NCBI GenBank assembly: GCA_947625805.1
Contig: CANQPT010000012.1
Span: 1 to 46,699, forward strand
From: an uncultured Clostridia bacterium
GTDB taxonomy: Bacteria; Bacillota; Clostridia; Oscillospirales; CAG-272
DNA length: 46,699 nucleotides
Reading direction: 5' to 3'
The position numbers were made by a program, and so were the translations under genes. Under the pieces are notes generated by a model that did no database searches, was not told the origin of the DNA, and saw only the letters and a program-made list of their open reading frames with translations. Shown here one piece after another: positions 31,657 to 44,197 of this stretch; positions within the stretch are counted from its first letter, which is position 1, and each line of letters starts with the position of its first letter.

Positions 31657-33143
31657 GCAAACCGGAAGAGATTGGAAATATCATCAAAGAACAAATCAAG
31701 AATTACCGTTCGCACATCGACATGACCGAAACCGGCACAGTGATCCTGGTGGGTGACGGCATTGCGCGGGTCTACGGATTGCGCGGCTGTATGTCAAGCG
31801 AGTTGTTGGCTTTCGAGGATGGCAGCATGGGTCTTGCGCAGAATCTGGAGGACGAAACCGTTTCGGTTGCAATCCTTTCGGACAACAACACAGTGCGTGA
31901 GGGCACTGCCGTGCGCAGGACCGGACAAGTGCTGTCCGTTCCCGTGGGTCAAGCGCTGTTGGGACGGGTGGTCAACGCGCTGGGCCAACCGATCGACGGC
32001 AAAGGCCCCGTCGACTGCAAAGAAACCCATCCGGTGGAATCCGAGGCGCCCGGTATTATCGAACGCAAGGGCGTTTCCGTGCCGTTGCAGACCGGTATCA
32101 AGGCCATCGACAGCATGATCCCGATCGGACGCGGACAGAGAGAGTTGATCATCGGCGACCGACAGACCGGTAAGACCGAGATCGCAATCGACACGATCAT
32201 CAATCAGAAAAACAGCGACGTGCTCTGCATTTACGTGGCCATCGGACAGAAGAATACCTCTGTGGTACAGCTTGCAAACGAGTTGACCCGGGCGGGCGCG
32301 ATGGAGTACACGATTATCGTTTCGGCCTCTGCTGCCGAGAGCGCACCTCTGCAATATATCGCACCCTACGCGGGCTGTGCCATGGCCGAATATTTCCGCG
32401 AACAGGGCAAGGACGTGCTGATCATTTATGACGATTTAAGCAAGCACGCTGTGGCTTACCGTGCGCTCTCCCTGCTCATCCGCCGTCCGCCGGGACGGGA
32501 GGCATACCCAGGCGATGTGTTTTACCTGCATTCGAGACTCTTGGAGCGTGCGGCCTGTGTCGCGCCTGAGTACGGCGGAGGCTCGATTACGGCCCTTCCC
32601 TTGATCGAAACTCAGGCGGGCGACGTTTCCGCCTATATTCCCACCAACGTGATCTCGATTACCGACGGTCAGATCTTCCTTGAGACCGAACTCTTCCACG
32701 CGGGCGTTATGCCGGCGATCAACCCGGGTATTTCGGTCAGCCGTGTGGGCGGAAGCGCCCAACTCAAAGCCATGAAAAAGGTTTCGGGTGAACTCAAACT
32801 CCTATATTCGCAATACCGCGAGTTACAGTCCTTCGCCCAGTTCGGAAGCGATCTGGACGCAGACACCAAGGCGCGGCTTGCGCTGGGCGAGCGCATTGTC
32901 GAAGTGCTCAAGCAGGGCCGCAACTCGCCTGTCCGCGCCGGATGCCAGGTGGCCATCATCTATGCTGTGACAAACGGCTATCTGAACGACGTCCCGGTCG
33001 ATCAGGTCGGCGTTTACGAGCGCAACCTGTATCAGATCCTGCAGGACGACCACCGGGATTTGCTCGATCGCTTTGAGTCGGGCTGGTACGAGCCGGAAGA
33101 CGTCGAGCACTTAAAGGCCGTGCTTGAGACTGTGCGGGTGTAA
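31653..33143 (+). CDS. atpA: F-ATPase subunit alpha
   Basis: Non-catalytic nucleotide-binding subunit of the F1 hexamer. The 496-residue protein has the N-terminal delta-binding helix, beta-barrel domain, Walker A GDRQTGKT (168-175), Walker B-like [12 protein letters not shown], and the alpha signature [17 protein letters not shown]. Length is normal. ATG at 31653 overlaps the atpH stop as ATGA and has AAGGA upstream. Confidence 0.97.
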   Translation: MSKPEEIGNIIKEQIKNYRSHIDMTETGTVILVGDGIARVYGLRGCMSSELLAFEDGSMGLAQNLEDETVSVAILSDNNTVREGTAVRRTGQVLSVPVGQALLGRVVNALGQPIDGKGPVDCKETHPVESEAPGIIERKGVSVPLQTGIKAIDSMIPIGRGQRELIIGDRQTGKTEIAIDTIINQKNSDVLCIYVAIGQKNTSVVQLANELTRAGAMEYTIIVSASAAESAPLQYIAPYAGCAMAEYFREQGKDVLIIYDDLSKHAVAYRALSLLIRRPPGREAYPGDVFYLHSRLLERAACVAPEYGGGSITALPLIETQAGDVSAYIPTNVISITDGQIFLETELFHAGVMPAINPGISVSRVGGSAQLKAMKKVSGELKLLYSQYRELQSFAQFGSDLDADTKARLALGERIVEVLKQGRNSPVRAGCQVAIIYAVTNGYLNDVPVDQVGVYERNLYQILQDDHRDLLDRFESGWYEPEDVEHLKAVLETVRV

Positions 33144-33146
33144 GCC

Positions 33147-35631
<2,485 letters not shown>

Positions 35632-35632
35632 A

Positions 35633-35680
35633 AAACTCCCCGCAGGAGCGCGTCGATTGACTGCGTCCCGCGGGGGTTTC
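35633..35680 (+). terminator. terminator of the atp operon
   Basis: AAACTCCCCGC ... GCGGGGGTTT stem with imperfect inner pairs (GGAGCGC / GCGTCC), followed by TTTCGTTTG. It starts 2 bp after the atpC stop and separates atpC from the convergent isomerase-like gene. Confidence 0.75.
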
Positions 35681-35694
35681 GTTTGCGCGTTGTC

Positions 35695-36528
35695 TTACAA
35701 CAATTTCAACAGTTGCTCAAAATTCCGTCGGACGTCGTGCAGGGTCTTGCCCACGGCGACCGTGTGTTTAGAATTGAGTTCGTAGTTAAAATATCCCGGA
35801 TAGTCGGTTTCTTCCAGCGCCCGGAGGATGCCCCGCCAGTCGTTTGTACCGTCCAGCGGGAAGAGATGCTCCTCATCTTCAAAATGATAGTCGCTGACGT
35901 GCAGGGAGATCAGGCGGTCGCCCACCTGCTCTTTCAGGCGATAGATGTGCGCTACGTTGTCCGGCACCGCGCCTTTCCATGGCAGAAAATGGTTGAGGTC
36001 AAAGCAGGTTTTCAGCCCGGGGATGCGGGCGAGCATGGCGATGACCTCCTCGCTTGTATTGCATAAGCAAGAGCGGGGAAGGTTTTCCATTGCCAGCTCC
36101 ATGCCGAGCGAGCGGGCGTACTCGCAGAGGGTGAAAAGATTCTCCGCGCAGTATTCGAGCAGCTGCGGGCGCATTTGGTCCTCGTTCGGCTCGCTGGATG
36201 GATGAATGACGCAGAATTTTACACCCAGTGCCGCCACCCGATCCATCACCTGCTTGTTCACGCGCACCGTACGATCCCGCAGTTGTTTATCCGGGTGGGC
36301 GATCGAGTGCTCACGGCTGAAAGGCAGATGCACCGAGCGCAGCTCCACCCCGTATCGGTCGCATTCTGCCTTGATCTCTTCTAACTTGTATTCGTCCAAG
36401 CACTTTACGTTCATTCCCGCAATTTCCATCGCGTCTATGCCCGCCTCGGCGTAGAGGGGCACCGCCTCGGGCACGGTCTTTCCAAGACACGCGGTCGAGG
36501 CGCTTAACTTCATTTCACTTGCTTTCAT
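35695..36528 (-). CDS. sugar phosphate isomerase/epimerase-like TIM barrel
   Basis: Member of the xylose isomerase-like (AP endonuclease 2) TIM-barrel superfamily; possible sugar, keto-acid or inosose isomerase. The 277-residue protein has VPLYAEAGIDAMEIAG, LRSVHLPFSREHSIAHP, CVIHPSSEPNEDQMRP, the metal ligand segments LAMENLPRS and TCFDLNHFLPW, and ISLHVSDYHFEDEEHLFPLDG, which place the Glu, Asp and His metal ligands of the family. Start at 36528 has AAAGGA; a TTG start at 36585 coincides with the promoter and is rejected. Single gene; substrate unknown. Confidence 0.85.
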   Translation of the reverse strand: MKASEMKLSASTACLGKTVPEAVPLYAEAGIDAMEIAGMNVKCLDEYKLEEIKAECDRYGVELRSVHLPFSREHSIAHPDKQLRDRTVRVNKQVMDRVAALGVKFCVIHPSSEPNEDQMRPQLLEYCAENLFTLCEYARSLGMELAMENLPRSCLCNTSEEVIAMLARIPGLKTCFDLNHFLPWKGAVPDNVAHIYRLKEQVGDRLISLHVSDYHFEDEEHLFPLDGTNDWRGILRALEETDYPGYFNYELNSKHTVAVGKTLHDVRRNFEQLLKLL

Positions 36529-36556
36529 TACAGTTCCTTTCAAATGGATTCGCTTC

Positions 36557-36585
36557 ATTTTACACAATTTTGCCTCTCTTGTCAA
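36557..36585 (-). promoter_or_regulatory. promoter of the isomerase-like gene
   Basis: Minus strand TTGACA (36585-36580), 17-base spacer, TAAAAT (36562-36557). Confidence 0.8.
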
Positions 36586-36635
36586 CCGACCCGGAAAAAT
36601 TTTCGGTTTGTCACCGAATCTTCACAAAAAGGGAT

Positions 36636-36641
36636 TATAAT
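36636..36641 (+). promoter_or_regulatory. -10 box of the ABC exporter operon
   Basis: TATAAT, 30 bp before the TTG start of the ATPase gene. No -35 with correct spacing is seen (TTGTCA at 36608 is 22 bases away), so an activator may be needed; this is inference. Confidence 0.45.
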
Positions 36642-36671
36642 GATACCATCAACAAACAGGAGGACCGGCGT

Positions 36672-37700
36672 TTGATCTGTGTAAATCATCTTACAAAAAA
36701 ATACGGCTCCCACACCGCCATTGAGGATCTTTCCTTTTCCATCGAGGAAGGCAAGATTTACGGCCTTTTAGGCCCCAACGGCGCGGGCAAGTCTACTACC
36801 ATGAACATCATCACCGGCTGTCTTGCCGCAAGCGCGGGGACGGTCACTGTGGACGGGATCGACCATTTTGAGGATTCCCGCGCCGCCAAGCGGCTGATCG
36901 GTTATCTTCCGGAGATGCCGCCGCTGTACGGAGATCTTACCCCTTACGAATATCTGTGCTTTGTAGCGCGGGCAAAGGGGCTTAAGGGCGAGGCGCTGGA
37001 GGCAGACGTGCGTGAAATTATGGACAAGACCCGTATCACTGAAATGTCCGGGCGTCTGATCCGCAACCTGTCCAAAGGATACCGCCAGCGGGTGGGCATT
37101 GCACAAGCCATGCTGGGGAATCCCAAATATATCATTCTCGACGAGCCGACGGTCGGCCTTGACCCGTTGCAGATTATTGAGATCCGCACGCTTATCCGCG
37201 AACTTTCCGGTTCGCACACGGTCATTCTCTCCAGTCATATTCTGGCCGAGGTGCAGGAGGTATGCGATCAATTACTGATCATCGCGGACGGTAAGATCGC
37301 CGCGGCGGGTACGATCGAGCAAATCATCGACCGCGAAGGCGGGGACGGCACGCTTTCGGTCATTGCCAAGGACGAGGGCGACCTTTCGGAAGTGTTTGAC
37401 GGCATCCAAGGGATCGAACGGGTGCAGCCCACGGACGCGGACGAGGGACTGCTTGGTTTTACAGTTTTCTTCCGCCGCGGATCGGATATCCGGGAGGCGG
37501 TTTATCGGTCTTTCGTATCTCACGGCGGGGTACTGCTTGACCTGCACGCAAACGTTCCCACGCTGGAAAGCGTGTTTTTGCATCTGACCGAACGCTCGGA
37601 GGAGATCTCGCCGGAAGAGCCTGTTTCGCCTGCGGCGGACGCCAAAGACGACGGGGACGAAAACCAAGAGGACGGCGGCTACACGCCGCAGTTCAGATAA
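36672..37700 (+). CDS. ABC transporter ATP-binding protein, GldA type
   Basis: ATPase of an ABC-2 type exporter. The 342-residue protein has Walker A GPNGAGKST (residues 34-42), the signature NLSKGYRQRVG near 137, Walker B YIILDEPTVGLDP, and the switch histidine in LSSHILAEV. A C-terminal extension (about 225-342) with an acidic tail (EEISPEEPVSPAADAKDD) follows, as in GldA-like proteins. Start TTG 36672 is set by AGGAGG at eight bases; the N-terminus MICVNHLTKKYG fits the family. First of four coupled genes. Confidence 0.93.
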   Translation: MICVNHLTKKYGSHTAIEDLSFSIEEGKIYGLLGPNGAGKSTTMNIITGCLAASAGTVTVDGIDHFEDSRAAKRLIGYLPEMPPLYGDLTPYEYLCFVARAKGLKGEALEADVREIMDKTRITEMSGRLIRNLSKGYRQRVGIAQAMLGNPKYIILDEPTVGLDPLQIIEIRTLIRELSGSHTVILSSHILAEVQEVCDQLLIIADGKIAAAGTIEQIIDREGGDGTLSVIAKDEGDLSEVFDGIQGIERVQPTDADEGLLGFTVFFRRGSDIREAVYRSFVSHGGVLLDLHANVPTLESVFLHLTERSEEISPEEPVSPAADAKDDGDENQEDGGYTPQFR

Positions 37701-37710
37701 GGAGGAAGCC

Positions 37711-38592
37711 ATGCGGGCGATATACCAAAAAGAACTCAAAACCTATTTTTCTTCCATGACCGGATACGTGTTTATCGGCGTACTGCTTCTTCTCTCCGGG
37801 ATCATGTGCCTTTGGGTGAATTTGTTAGGCGGTCTTTCCAATTTTGAATACACGCTGTCTATGGTCAGTTACATCTTTCTTTTGATCGTGCCGGTCCTGA
37901 CCATGAGTGTGGTGGCGGACGAGCGCCGGAATAAGACCGATCAACTGCTGTACTCTCTGCCGCTCGGCACGGGAAGAATCATTTTGGGCAAATATTTTGC
38001 CCTCGTGACCGTCTTTGCGTGTGCCGTGGGCGTCATGTGCTTTTATCCGCTTATCCTGTCCCTGTACGGCACGGTCAATTTCCTCTCGGCATATGCGGCC
38101 TTGCTGGGCTTTTTCCTGCTGGGTTGTGCGCTTTTGGCATTCGGCCTGTTTATCTCCTCGCTCACTGAAAGCCCGGTGATCGCGGCGGTCATCAGTTTCT
38201 TTTCCCTGTTGTTTCTTTATCTTCTTGGCTCCTTTGCATCCATGATCCCGGCGGGTGCGTCGGCGTCCTTTATTTGCTATGTGATCCTGGCGGCATTGCT
38301 CTGCCTGATTGTCTACCGTCTTACGCGAAACGGCTTTTTTGCGGGCGCGCTGTACGTGATTGCGGCCGGCGTGCTGTGTGTGCTCTATTTCCTGCGCCCG
38401 GCGCTCTTTGAGGGGAGTTTCCCGGCGCTGATGAACTGGCTTTGCGTTTATGATCGGTATACCGACTTTGCAAACGGCGTCTTTGACCTGAGCGCCGCAG
38501 TCTACTATTTCAGTGTCACCGGGATCTTTGTCTGTTTCAGTATGCAAAGTCTGGAAGCGCGCAGATGGAACGAAGGGAGGAGCGGTTTATGA
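37711..38592 (+). CDS. ABC-2 type permease, GldF type
   Basis: Membrane partner of the ATPase. The 293-residue protein begins AIYQKELKTYFSSMTGYVFIG, typical for GldF/ABC-2 permeases, and has six or more membrane helices, including VLTMSVVADERRNKTDQLLYSLPL between helices 2 and 3, a family hallmark. Exported substrate unknown. Ribosome site AGGAGG; its stop overlaps the next start (ATGA). Confidence 0.92.
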   Translation: MRAIYQKELKTYFSSMTGYVFIGVLLLLSGIMCLWVNLLGGLSNFEYTLSMVSYIFLLIVPVLTMSVVADERRNKTDQLLYSLPLGTGRIILGKYFALVTVFACAVGVMCFYPLILSLYGTVNFLSAYAALLGFFLLGCALLAFGLFISSLTESPVIAAVISFFSLLFLYLLGSFASMIPAGASASFICYVILAALLCLIVYRLTRNGFFAGALYVIAAGVLCVLYFLRPALFEGSFPALMNWLCVYDRYTDFANGVFDLSAAVYYFSVTGIFVCFSMQSLEARRWNEGRSGL

Positions 38593-40067
38593 AACGTATT
38601 TTGCATTCTTTCCGTTCCCGCGCATTCCGGGCGGGCACGGTCAGCCTGCTCTCGGCGACGGTCATTCTTGCCATCGCGGTGGCGCTCAACGTGCTGGTAT
38701 CTCTTCTCCCCGCCGCCTACACACGGCTGGATACTTCTACCAATCAGTTGTATGCCCTGACCGACGAGGCGGCCGACCTGATCGCGTCCTATGACAAAGA
38801 GGTGGAGATTTTATATCTGGTAGAGAGCGGACAGGAAAACGTCTATATCGAGGAAACCCTCCGGCGCGCTGTTGAGATCAATCCGAACATTACTCTGACC
38901 AAGATCGATCCCGTCACGCATCCCGAAGCGGTGGCAGACTATTCCGGGTACAGCCAGAACAGTTTTATCGTGCGCGGACCTTCACGCGAGCGCGGGGTAG
39001 ACTACAGCGAGATTTTCCGCACCCGATATTATTACGAAGGAAACGAGATCGATGCGTCTGCCTATCAGAGTTATCTCGCGTATTATCAATACGGCATGAT
39101 CGACCAACCGCCCACGACCGAGGACAGTTACGACGGACAGACCATGCTGGTTTCGGCCCTTGACTATGTGACGAGCGATATTCTGCCCGTGGTCTATACT
39201 TTGACCGGGCACGGAGAAACCGATCTCGATTCCACCCTGTCCGGCTATCTGACCGACGATAACGTGGAAGTGCGTTCGCTGGGGCTGGCAACCGAGGACG
39301 CCGTTCCGGAGGATGCGTCGGCTCTGTTGATCCTCGCGCCCCGGTATGATCTTTCGGAGAACGAGTGTTCCCGCTTGTCCGAATATATCGGCAGAGGCGG
39401 CCATGTGATCGTCTATACCTATTATCAGGTGGGCGTCCTTGATCATCTGGAAGCCTTGCTCGGGCAGTACGGTATGCGCAGTGTGCCGGGGATCATTGTA
39501 GAGACCGATTCCACCAAGTACGATCAATATCCCTATTATCTCTATCCCAATATCGAAAGCAGTGAATATACCGAATCCATTTCGGGGCGGAATGTATTCG
39601 CTCCTTTCTCACACGGTATTTTGACTACCGACGAGCAGCCGGAAAACGTCGTTGTAAGCCCGTTGCTGACCACCTCGGACGGCGCTTTTGCCAGGGAGGT
39701 GACCGATGGCGACACCCGGCCCTTGGAAAAGACCGACGGCGACGTGGACGGACCGTTTATGGTGGGTGCGGAAGCCGTCTGTACCGAGGGAGACATATCC
39801 GGAAGACTGACATGGTATTCCTCGCCTCATCTTGCGCTTACCGGCGCCGACTATAACGGCGCTGTGGCCGATCTTTTCTTGTCGTGCGTAGAGTCCGGCT
39901 TTTCCGAGGGCGGCTCGGTTGCCCTTGCCACCAAGCCGATCACTGCCTCCTACCTCACGCTGACCAGCGCCGAACGGGGTATGTGGGGCGTGCTGTTGGT
40001 TGCGCTGATCCCGCTGGGCGTGCTTTTGTTGGGATTGTTTATCTGGAACAAGAGGAGAAAGCAATGA
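38589..40067 (+). CDS. GldG-like ABC transporter auxiliary protein
   Basis: 492-residue membrane protein with an N-terminal helix (about residues 13-40), a large extracytoplasmic domain and a C-terminal helix (GVLLVALIPLGVLLLGLFIW) followed by a basic tail. The domain shows the GldG/ABC_transp_aux pattern: YALTDEAADLIASYDKEVEILYL near the start, VYTLTGHGETDLD and ADALLILAP-type segments (SALLILAPRYDLSENE). In gliding Bacteroidota, GldG works with GldA and GldF; in non-gliding Clostridia the function is unknown. ATGA overlaps link it to both neighbours; ribosome site GGGAGGAG. Confidence 0.88.
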   Translation: MKRILHSFRSRAFRAGTVSLLSATVILAIAVALNVLVSLLPAAYTRLDTSTNQLYALTDEAADLIASYDKEVEILYLVESGQENVYIEETLRRAVEINPNITLTKIDPVTHPEAVADYSGYSQNSFIVRGPSRERGVDYSEIFRTRYYYEGNEIDASAYQSYLAYYQYGMIDQPPTTEDSYDGQTMLVSALDYVTSDILPVVYTLTGHGETDLDSTLSGYLTDDNVEVRSLGLATEDAVPEDASALLILAPRYDLSENECSRLSEYIGRGGHVIVYTYYQVGVLDHLEALLGQYGMRSVPGIIVETDSTKYDQYPYYLYPNIESSEYTESISGRNVFAPFSHGILTTDEQPENVVVSPLLTTSDGAFAREVTDGDTRPLEKTDGDVDGPFMVGAEAVCTEGDISGRLTWYSSPHLALTGADYNGAVADLFLSCVESGFSEGGSVALATKPITASYLTLTSAERGMWGVLLVALIPLGVLLLGLFIWNKRRKQ

Positions 40068-40996
40068 AGCAGAATAAAAAGACCCTTGTGCTCATGCTCT
40101 GCGTGTTGGCGGCGCTGATCCTTGTCTGCGCGGCTCTGGCTCTGGCAGGCAGGGAGCAACAAAACCGGGAGCAAGAGCAGGGGACGCCCATGATAGAGGT
40201 GCATCGTGTGGATGCCGACAGCATCACGTCCTTTACCCTTGCAGGGCCGGATGAAACCAGCGCTTTTGTGCGGGAGGCCGACGGCTGGGTATATAACGGC
40301 GATCCGCTTTTTCCGTTGGACCACGACTTTGTCAACACAGCCTTGGAAACGCTTTCCCGCATCGACGCGATCAGTCTGCTGTCGGAGGACGCAGAAGACC
40401 TTTCCCCTTACGGTCTGGATCAGCCGCAGATGCAGATCACCATGGCGGGCGAGGACGCGGAATTTTCCCTGCGCATCGGAAACTACAACTCCTTTAACGG
40501 TTACTATTATATGTGCGAGGAGGGCGTGAACGACGTCTTTCTGATCGACGCGGATCTGGTCGATCTGTGTACCGCTACCCAGTCGGATATGATCCGGCTG
40601 GACCGTTTGCCGGATACCTACGGCGGGGGAGAGATCAATACGGTTACCCTGACCGATTCGCAGGGTGCGCAGACCGTATACACTGCGGACAGCGACGGAT
40701 TTGACATCCTGAGCGAACAACTCTCGTCCCTGTCCCTTGACGACTATGCCGACTATTTCCTTGCCGAAGAGGAATACGCCGCGTGGGGCTTTGACAACCC
40801 TGTGCAGGTGCTGATCGCATATTCGGCGGAAAAAGTCAGCGATACCGATCAGGCTGTGAGCGCGACGGTTTCCTACGAATACACAGTCACGGTCGGGAAA
40901 GCGGACGAGGACTACGTGTATTTCCTCATCGAGGAGTCGGATATTCTCTATCGCATGAAGCGAAGCGCACTTTCCGCACTGTGTGATTTGATTTAA
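40064..40996 (+). CDS. DUF4340-domain protein
   Basis: 310-residue protein with one N-terminal membrane helix (LVLMLCVLAALILVCAALAL) and an extracytoplasmic DUF4340 region: FVREADGWVYNGDPLFPLDHDFVNTALETLSRI, EDLSPYGLDQPQMQITMA and a second half with a similar pattern (AAWGFDNPVQVLIAYS). DUF4340 proteins commonly follow GldG-like genes, so it is probably a fourth part of the exporter. Function is otherwise unknown. Start overlaps the previous stop (ATGA), with AGAGGAG upstream. Confidence 0.88.
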   Translation: MKQNKKTLVLMLCVLAALILVCAALALAGREQQNREQEQGTPMIEVHRVDADSITSFTLAGPDETSAFVREADGWVYNGDPLFPLDHDFVNTALETLSRIDAISLLSEDAEDLSPYGLDQPQMQITMAGEDAEFSLRIGNYNSFNGYYYMCEEGVNDVFLIDADLVDLCTATQSDMIRLDRLPDTYGGGEINTVTLTDSQGAQTVYTADSDGFDILSEQLSSLSLDDYADYFLAEEEYAAWGFDNPVQVLIAYSAEKVSDTDQAVSATVSYEYTVTVGKADEDYVYFLIEESDILYRMKRSALSALCDLI

Positions 40997-41082
40997 CATA
41001 CGTCGCGCTGCGCTTTTCGTCTGTCCCGGACAAACGCTTGTTTTGACTGACACGGAACGGCCCGATCTTATGCACAATTTAT

Positions 41083-41130
41083 AAAACACACGGGAGTGCA
41101 AGTCATTTGATTTGTACTCCCGTGTGTTTT
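41083..41130. terminator. bidirectional terminator between the exporter operon and thyX
   Basis: Perfect 15-bp arm AAAACACACGGGAGT / ACTCCCGTGTGTTTT with an inner partly paired loop (GCAAGTCA / TGATTTGT). A-run before and T-run after, so it ends both converging units. The rest of 40997-41179 shows nothing else. Confidence 0.85.
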
Positions 41131-41179
41131 CATACAAACGTCCAAACGTCGGCCGCCTTTTTCAAAAAGCGCCGCCCAA

Positions 41180-41941
41180 TTATAATTCTTTCGCTCTCTT
41201 TCGCACTTGGGCGGATTTTCCGCAGCACATCTTGCCCTCGGGGCAGGGGCCGCACAGGCAGGCGGGGCCGGCGCCCTTGAAAAGGATGGGACAAGCCTGT
41301 TTGACCAGTGCCAGCATCTGCCATGCCAAGTCGCGGATCTCCCACTGGGCGCGCTCACAGCAGCGCAGACGGAAGAAATGGCGCAGCGAGCGGGTGTTCA
41401 TGGTCACGATCATGCGGGTATCGCATGCGCCCGGGAGCACGAAACGCGCGTCCTCGCCCGCCATCTTTTGGGCGGCCTTGCCCGCCTCCTCCGGCGAATG
41501 CCCCTCTGCAATCAGGCGTTCGGTGTGCGCCTCGGTCAGCACTTCACGCAGGTGCTCGTAGTGCTCGGCGTCCTCTTCCATGGCGCGGATGAATTCCTCC
41601 CGCGCTTGCGGGATCGCTTGGATGGACGGCGGAAGAATATAGGTGAAATTGCTCTTGTCCACGTACCGCTGGCTCTGCACGGAAAAGGACGCAATGCGGT
41701 GACGGGTAATTTGCGCAAGAAGCGTGCGGCTGACCCCCTCGATCCCAAAGGTAAAGGAGGCGTGCTCGATCGGGCTTTCGTGCCCGAGGTCCGAGAGCAT
41801 ATCCAGAAATTTCTCGGTTTTTTCAGGGGTCAGCGCCTGCAAGAGCGTGTCAATATCGCTTTTTGCATAGCACAACTTGGCGGCGGCGGCCACCATCTTG
41901 TCCGCGTCGGGGGTATAGGTCAGCAGTTCTACATGTAACAT
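41180..41941 (-). CDS. thyX: flavin-dependent thymidylate synthase
   Basis: Makes dTMP from dUMP with methylene-THF, FAD and NADPH. The 253-residue protein has the ThyX motif RHRxxSxxxxSxR exactly (Arg80, His81, Arg82, Ser85, Ser90, Arg92) and the ESPIEHASFTF segment before it. The C-terminus carries an extra Cys-rich tail (CLCGPCPEGKMCCGK) that could bind a metal; such tails occur in some Clostridial ThyX. Ribosome site AGGAG. It is the last gene of the minus-strand operon, 15 bp after the hydratase gene. Confidence 0.95.
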   Translation of the reverse strand: MLHVELLTYTPDADKMVAAAAKLCYAKSDIDTLLQALTPEKTEKFLDMLSDLGHESPIEHASFTFGIEGVSRTLLAQITRHRIASFSVQSQRYVDKSNFTYILPPSIQAIPQAREEFIRAMEEDAEHYEHLREVLTEAHTERLIAEGHSPEEAGKAAQKMAGEDARFVLPGACDTRMIVTMNTRSLRHFFRLRCCERAQWEIRDLAWQMLALVKQACPILFKGAGPACLCGPCPEGKMCCGKSAQVRKRAKEL

Positions 41942-41956
41942 GGGTTTCTCCTGCGG

Positions 41957-44197
41957 TTAATTGCCCGCTTTGTAGTAGTTAATCAAGCATCCGGCCAGTA
42001 TGATCGTCCGCTCGCTGTCGGTCAGCGCGTCCATGCGCAGGCGGAAAGGGGTCACTCGGTCGTTGCGCACTACGTATGCGTCAAATTCCGTTCCGCCCTC
42101 GGCCAAGATCTTGCGCACACAGGGGATGTACAGCCAGTCGCCGCAGGTATACGGCTGTTCGCCGTCGGCTAAAAGAGGCAACATACCCCAGTTGATAAGA
42201 TTGGAGCGATAACGCTTGGTGGCGTACTCGAGGGCGATGTTGGCGCAGCCTCCCAGTACCCGTTGGCAGGAGGCCGCCTGTTCGCGTGCACTGCCGTCAC
42301 CCGGCTTATTTGCATAAACCACACTGCCGATACCGATCCGGTCGGCGGGCGTGTCCGAAATGCCCGCGATCGACTGGAAGATGGGGGCAAGAGAAGCGGG
42401 GATTTGTCCGCTCCGGCGCTCTTGCTCAAGCGCTTTGACTTGCTTTGCGCGTCCGACGTATTCCGGCACTTTGCGGGACAGGGTAAACTCTGCAAGCCCC
42501 AGCGGATTGGAGCGATAGGACGAGGTCTCGCCCGAGGGGATCAGTTCGTCGGTCGTGGTGACCGGGTCGGTAATCTGTGCGGCCACACAAAGCAGAAGAT
42601 CGTCCGGCAGGGCGCTCTGCTCCGGCCAGTCGGTGATGTTGGGGCCGAATACCAACTCGGTTTTCGGATCGGCTTTGCCGAATCCGCTGTATACCCGGTG
42701 TTGGTAGACCGAAGCGTCAAAGTGATAGGGACGCTCGGTATAAGTCACGTCCAGCTCTGTGGCGGCGGTCAGCAGGCCGCCGTTTGCCGCCGTTGCGGCG
42801 ATCGAGCGGGCGTCCATGAGCGCCACCGATGCGATCTGCCCGTTCGAGGGCTTGCTTCCCTCCCGGTTGGGGAAGTTGCGGGTGGAGTGCCGTACCGAAA
42901 GCCCGCCGTTGGCCGGAACGTCCCCCGCGCCGAAGCACGGCCCGCAAAAAGCAGTGCGCACGGTCGCGCCGGCCGCCATAAGATCGGCGGCACAGCCGTT
43001 CCGGATCAGCTCCATATAGACCGGCTGAGATGCAGGATAGACCGACAGCGCAAAAGCGCCGTTGCCGATCGTCTTGCCCCGAAGAATGTCGGCGGCGGCG
43101 GTCAGATTGTCGTAAATGCCGCCCGCGCAGCCGGCAATCACGCCCTGCTCGACGCGCACTTTGCCGTCGGGTGTGATCTTGTCGGTCAGAGCCAGGCAAA
43201 GATTCTTGTTGTCCAGTTGCTCGCTTGCCTTTTTCTCAGCCTCCCGCAGGATATCCGCGGCGTTTTGGTTCAATTCGCGGATGGTGTAGACGTTGCTCGG
43301 GTGGAAGGGCAGTGCAATCATCGGCTCGACTTTCGACAGGTCGATGATCACCGCGCCGTCGTAGTATGCCGTGCCGACGGGGGCAAGGGGACGGTAGTCC
43401 TGAGGGCGAAGATGGGTTTGGTAATATTGTTCGGTTTTCCCGTCTGTGCACCAAATCGAAGAAAGACAGGTGGTCTCAGTGGTCATGACGTCGACGCCGT
43501 TGCGGAACTCAATCGGCAGGTTGGCGATCCCGTCACCGATAAATTCGAGCACCCGGTTTTTGACAAAGCCGCTCTCAAAGGTCGCGCCGATCAGCGCCAG
43601 CGCCACGTCCTGCGGGCCAACGCCCGGGCGGGGCGCGCCGGTCAGGTATACGGCGATGACCTCGGGCAGGTCGATGTCGTAAGTGCGTTCAAGTAACTGC
43701 TTGACCAGTTCCGGCCCGCCCTCACCGATGGCCATGGTGCCCAGAGCGCCGTAGCGGGTGTGGCTGTCCGATCCTAAAATCATTCGTCCGCAGGCGGACA
43801 TCTTCTCCCGCATAAACGAGTGAATGACCGCCTGATGTGCGGGCACGTAGATCCCGCCGTATTTTTTTGCGGCCGAAAGGCCGAACACGTGGTCGTCCTC
43901 GTTGATGGTACCGCCCACCGCGCACAGGCTGTTGTGACAGTTGGTAAGCACGTAGGGCACGGGGAAGCGGGTGAGCCCGCTTGCCCGCGCGGTCTGAATG
44001 ATGCCCACGTAGGTAATATCGTGAGAGGCCATCGCATCAAAGCGAATGCGCAGATGCGCGGGGTCGCCCGATTGGTTGTGTGCCTGTAAAATGCCGTATG
44101 CGATGGTATTTTTCCGTGCCTTGCACGGATCGGCCGTACTCTCGCGTGTCAGTTTGCCGTTCTCGTAAAATACGCCGCCGCGCAACAGTTCGATCAT
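41957..44197 (-). CDS. aconitase-family hydratase
   Basis: Iron-sulfur hydro-lyase of the aconitase superfamily, 746 residues, the size of mitochondrial-type aconitase. Cluster ligands appear as [12 protein letters not shown] (about residue 356) and FCGPCFG (about 415-420); [11 protein letters not shown] matches the RNF substrate-binding segment, and [10 protein letters not shown] in the swivel domain matches GSSREHAA with the catalytic serine kept. Differences from true aconitase, such as AGCAGG for the usual GSCTNS and SA for SS, make citrate a doubtful substrate, so no acn symbol is given. Start overlaps the stop of the glycosidase gene (ATGA). Neighbouring citrate-cycle genes are absent. 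Confidence 0.85.
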   Translation of the reverse strand: MIELLRGGVFYENGKLTRESTADPCKARKNTIAYGILQAHNQSGDPAHLRIRFDAMASHDITYVGIIQTARASGLTRFPVPYVLTNCHNSLCAVGGTINEDDHVFGLSAAKKYGGIYVPAHQAVIHSFMREKMSACGRMILGSDSHTRYGALGTMAIGEGGPELVKQLLERTYDIDLPEVIAVYLTGAPRPGVGPQDVALALIGATFESGFVKNRVLEFIGDGIANLPIEFRNGVDVMTTETTCLSSIWCTDGKTEQYYQTHLRPQDYRPLAPVGTAYYDGAVIIDLSKVEPMIALPFHPSNVYTIRELNQNAADILREAEKKASEQLDNKNLCLALTDKITPDGKVRVEQGVIAGCAGGIYDNLTAAADILRGKTIGNGAFALSVYPASQPVYMELIRNGCAADLMAAGATVRTAFCGPCFGAGDVPANGGLSVRHSTRNFPNREGSKPSNGQIASVALMDARSIAATAANGGLLTAATELDVTYTERPYHFDASVYQHRVYSGFGKADPKTELVFGPNITDWPEQSALPDDLLLCVAAQITDPVTTTDELIPSGETSSYRSNPLGLAEFTLSRKVPEYVGRAKQVKALEQERRSGQIPASLAPIFQSIAGISDTPADRIGIGSVVYANKPGDGSAREQAASCQRVLGGCANIALEYATKRYRSNLINWGMLPLLADGEQPYTCGDWLYIPCVRKILAEGGTEFDAYVVRNDRVTPFRLRMDALTDSERTIILAGCLINYYKAGN

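Noticed and set aside
39950-41137. 395-codon minus-strand frame
   Set aside because: Antisense to the DUF4340 gene and crosses the bidirectional terminator.
42263-43696. 477-codon plus-strand frame
   Set aside because: Antisense of the aconitase-family gene; no start signals and Gly/Arg/Val-rich shadow composition.
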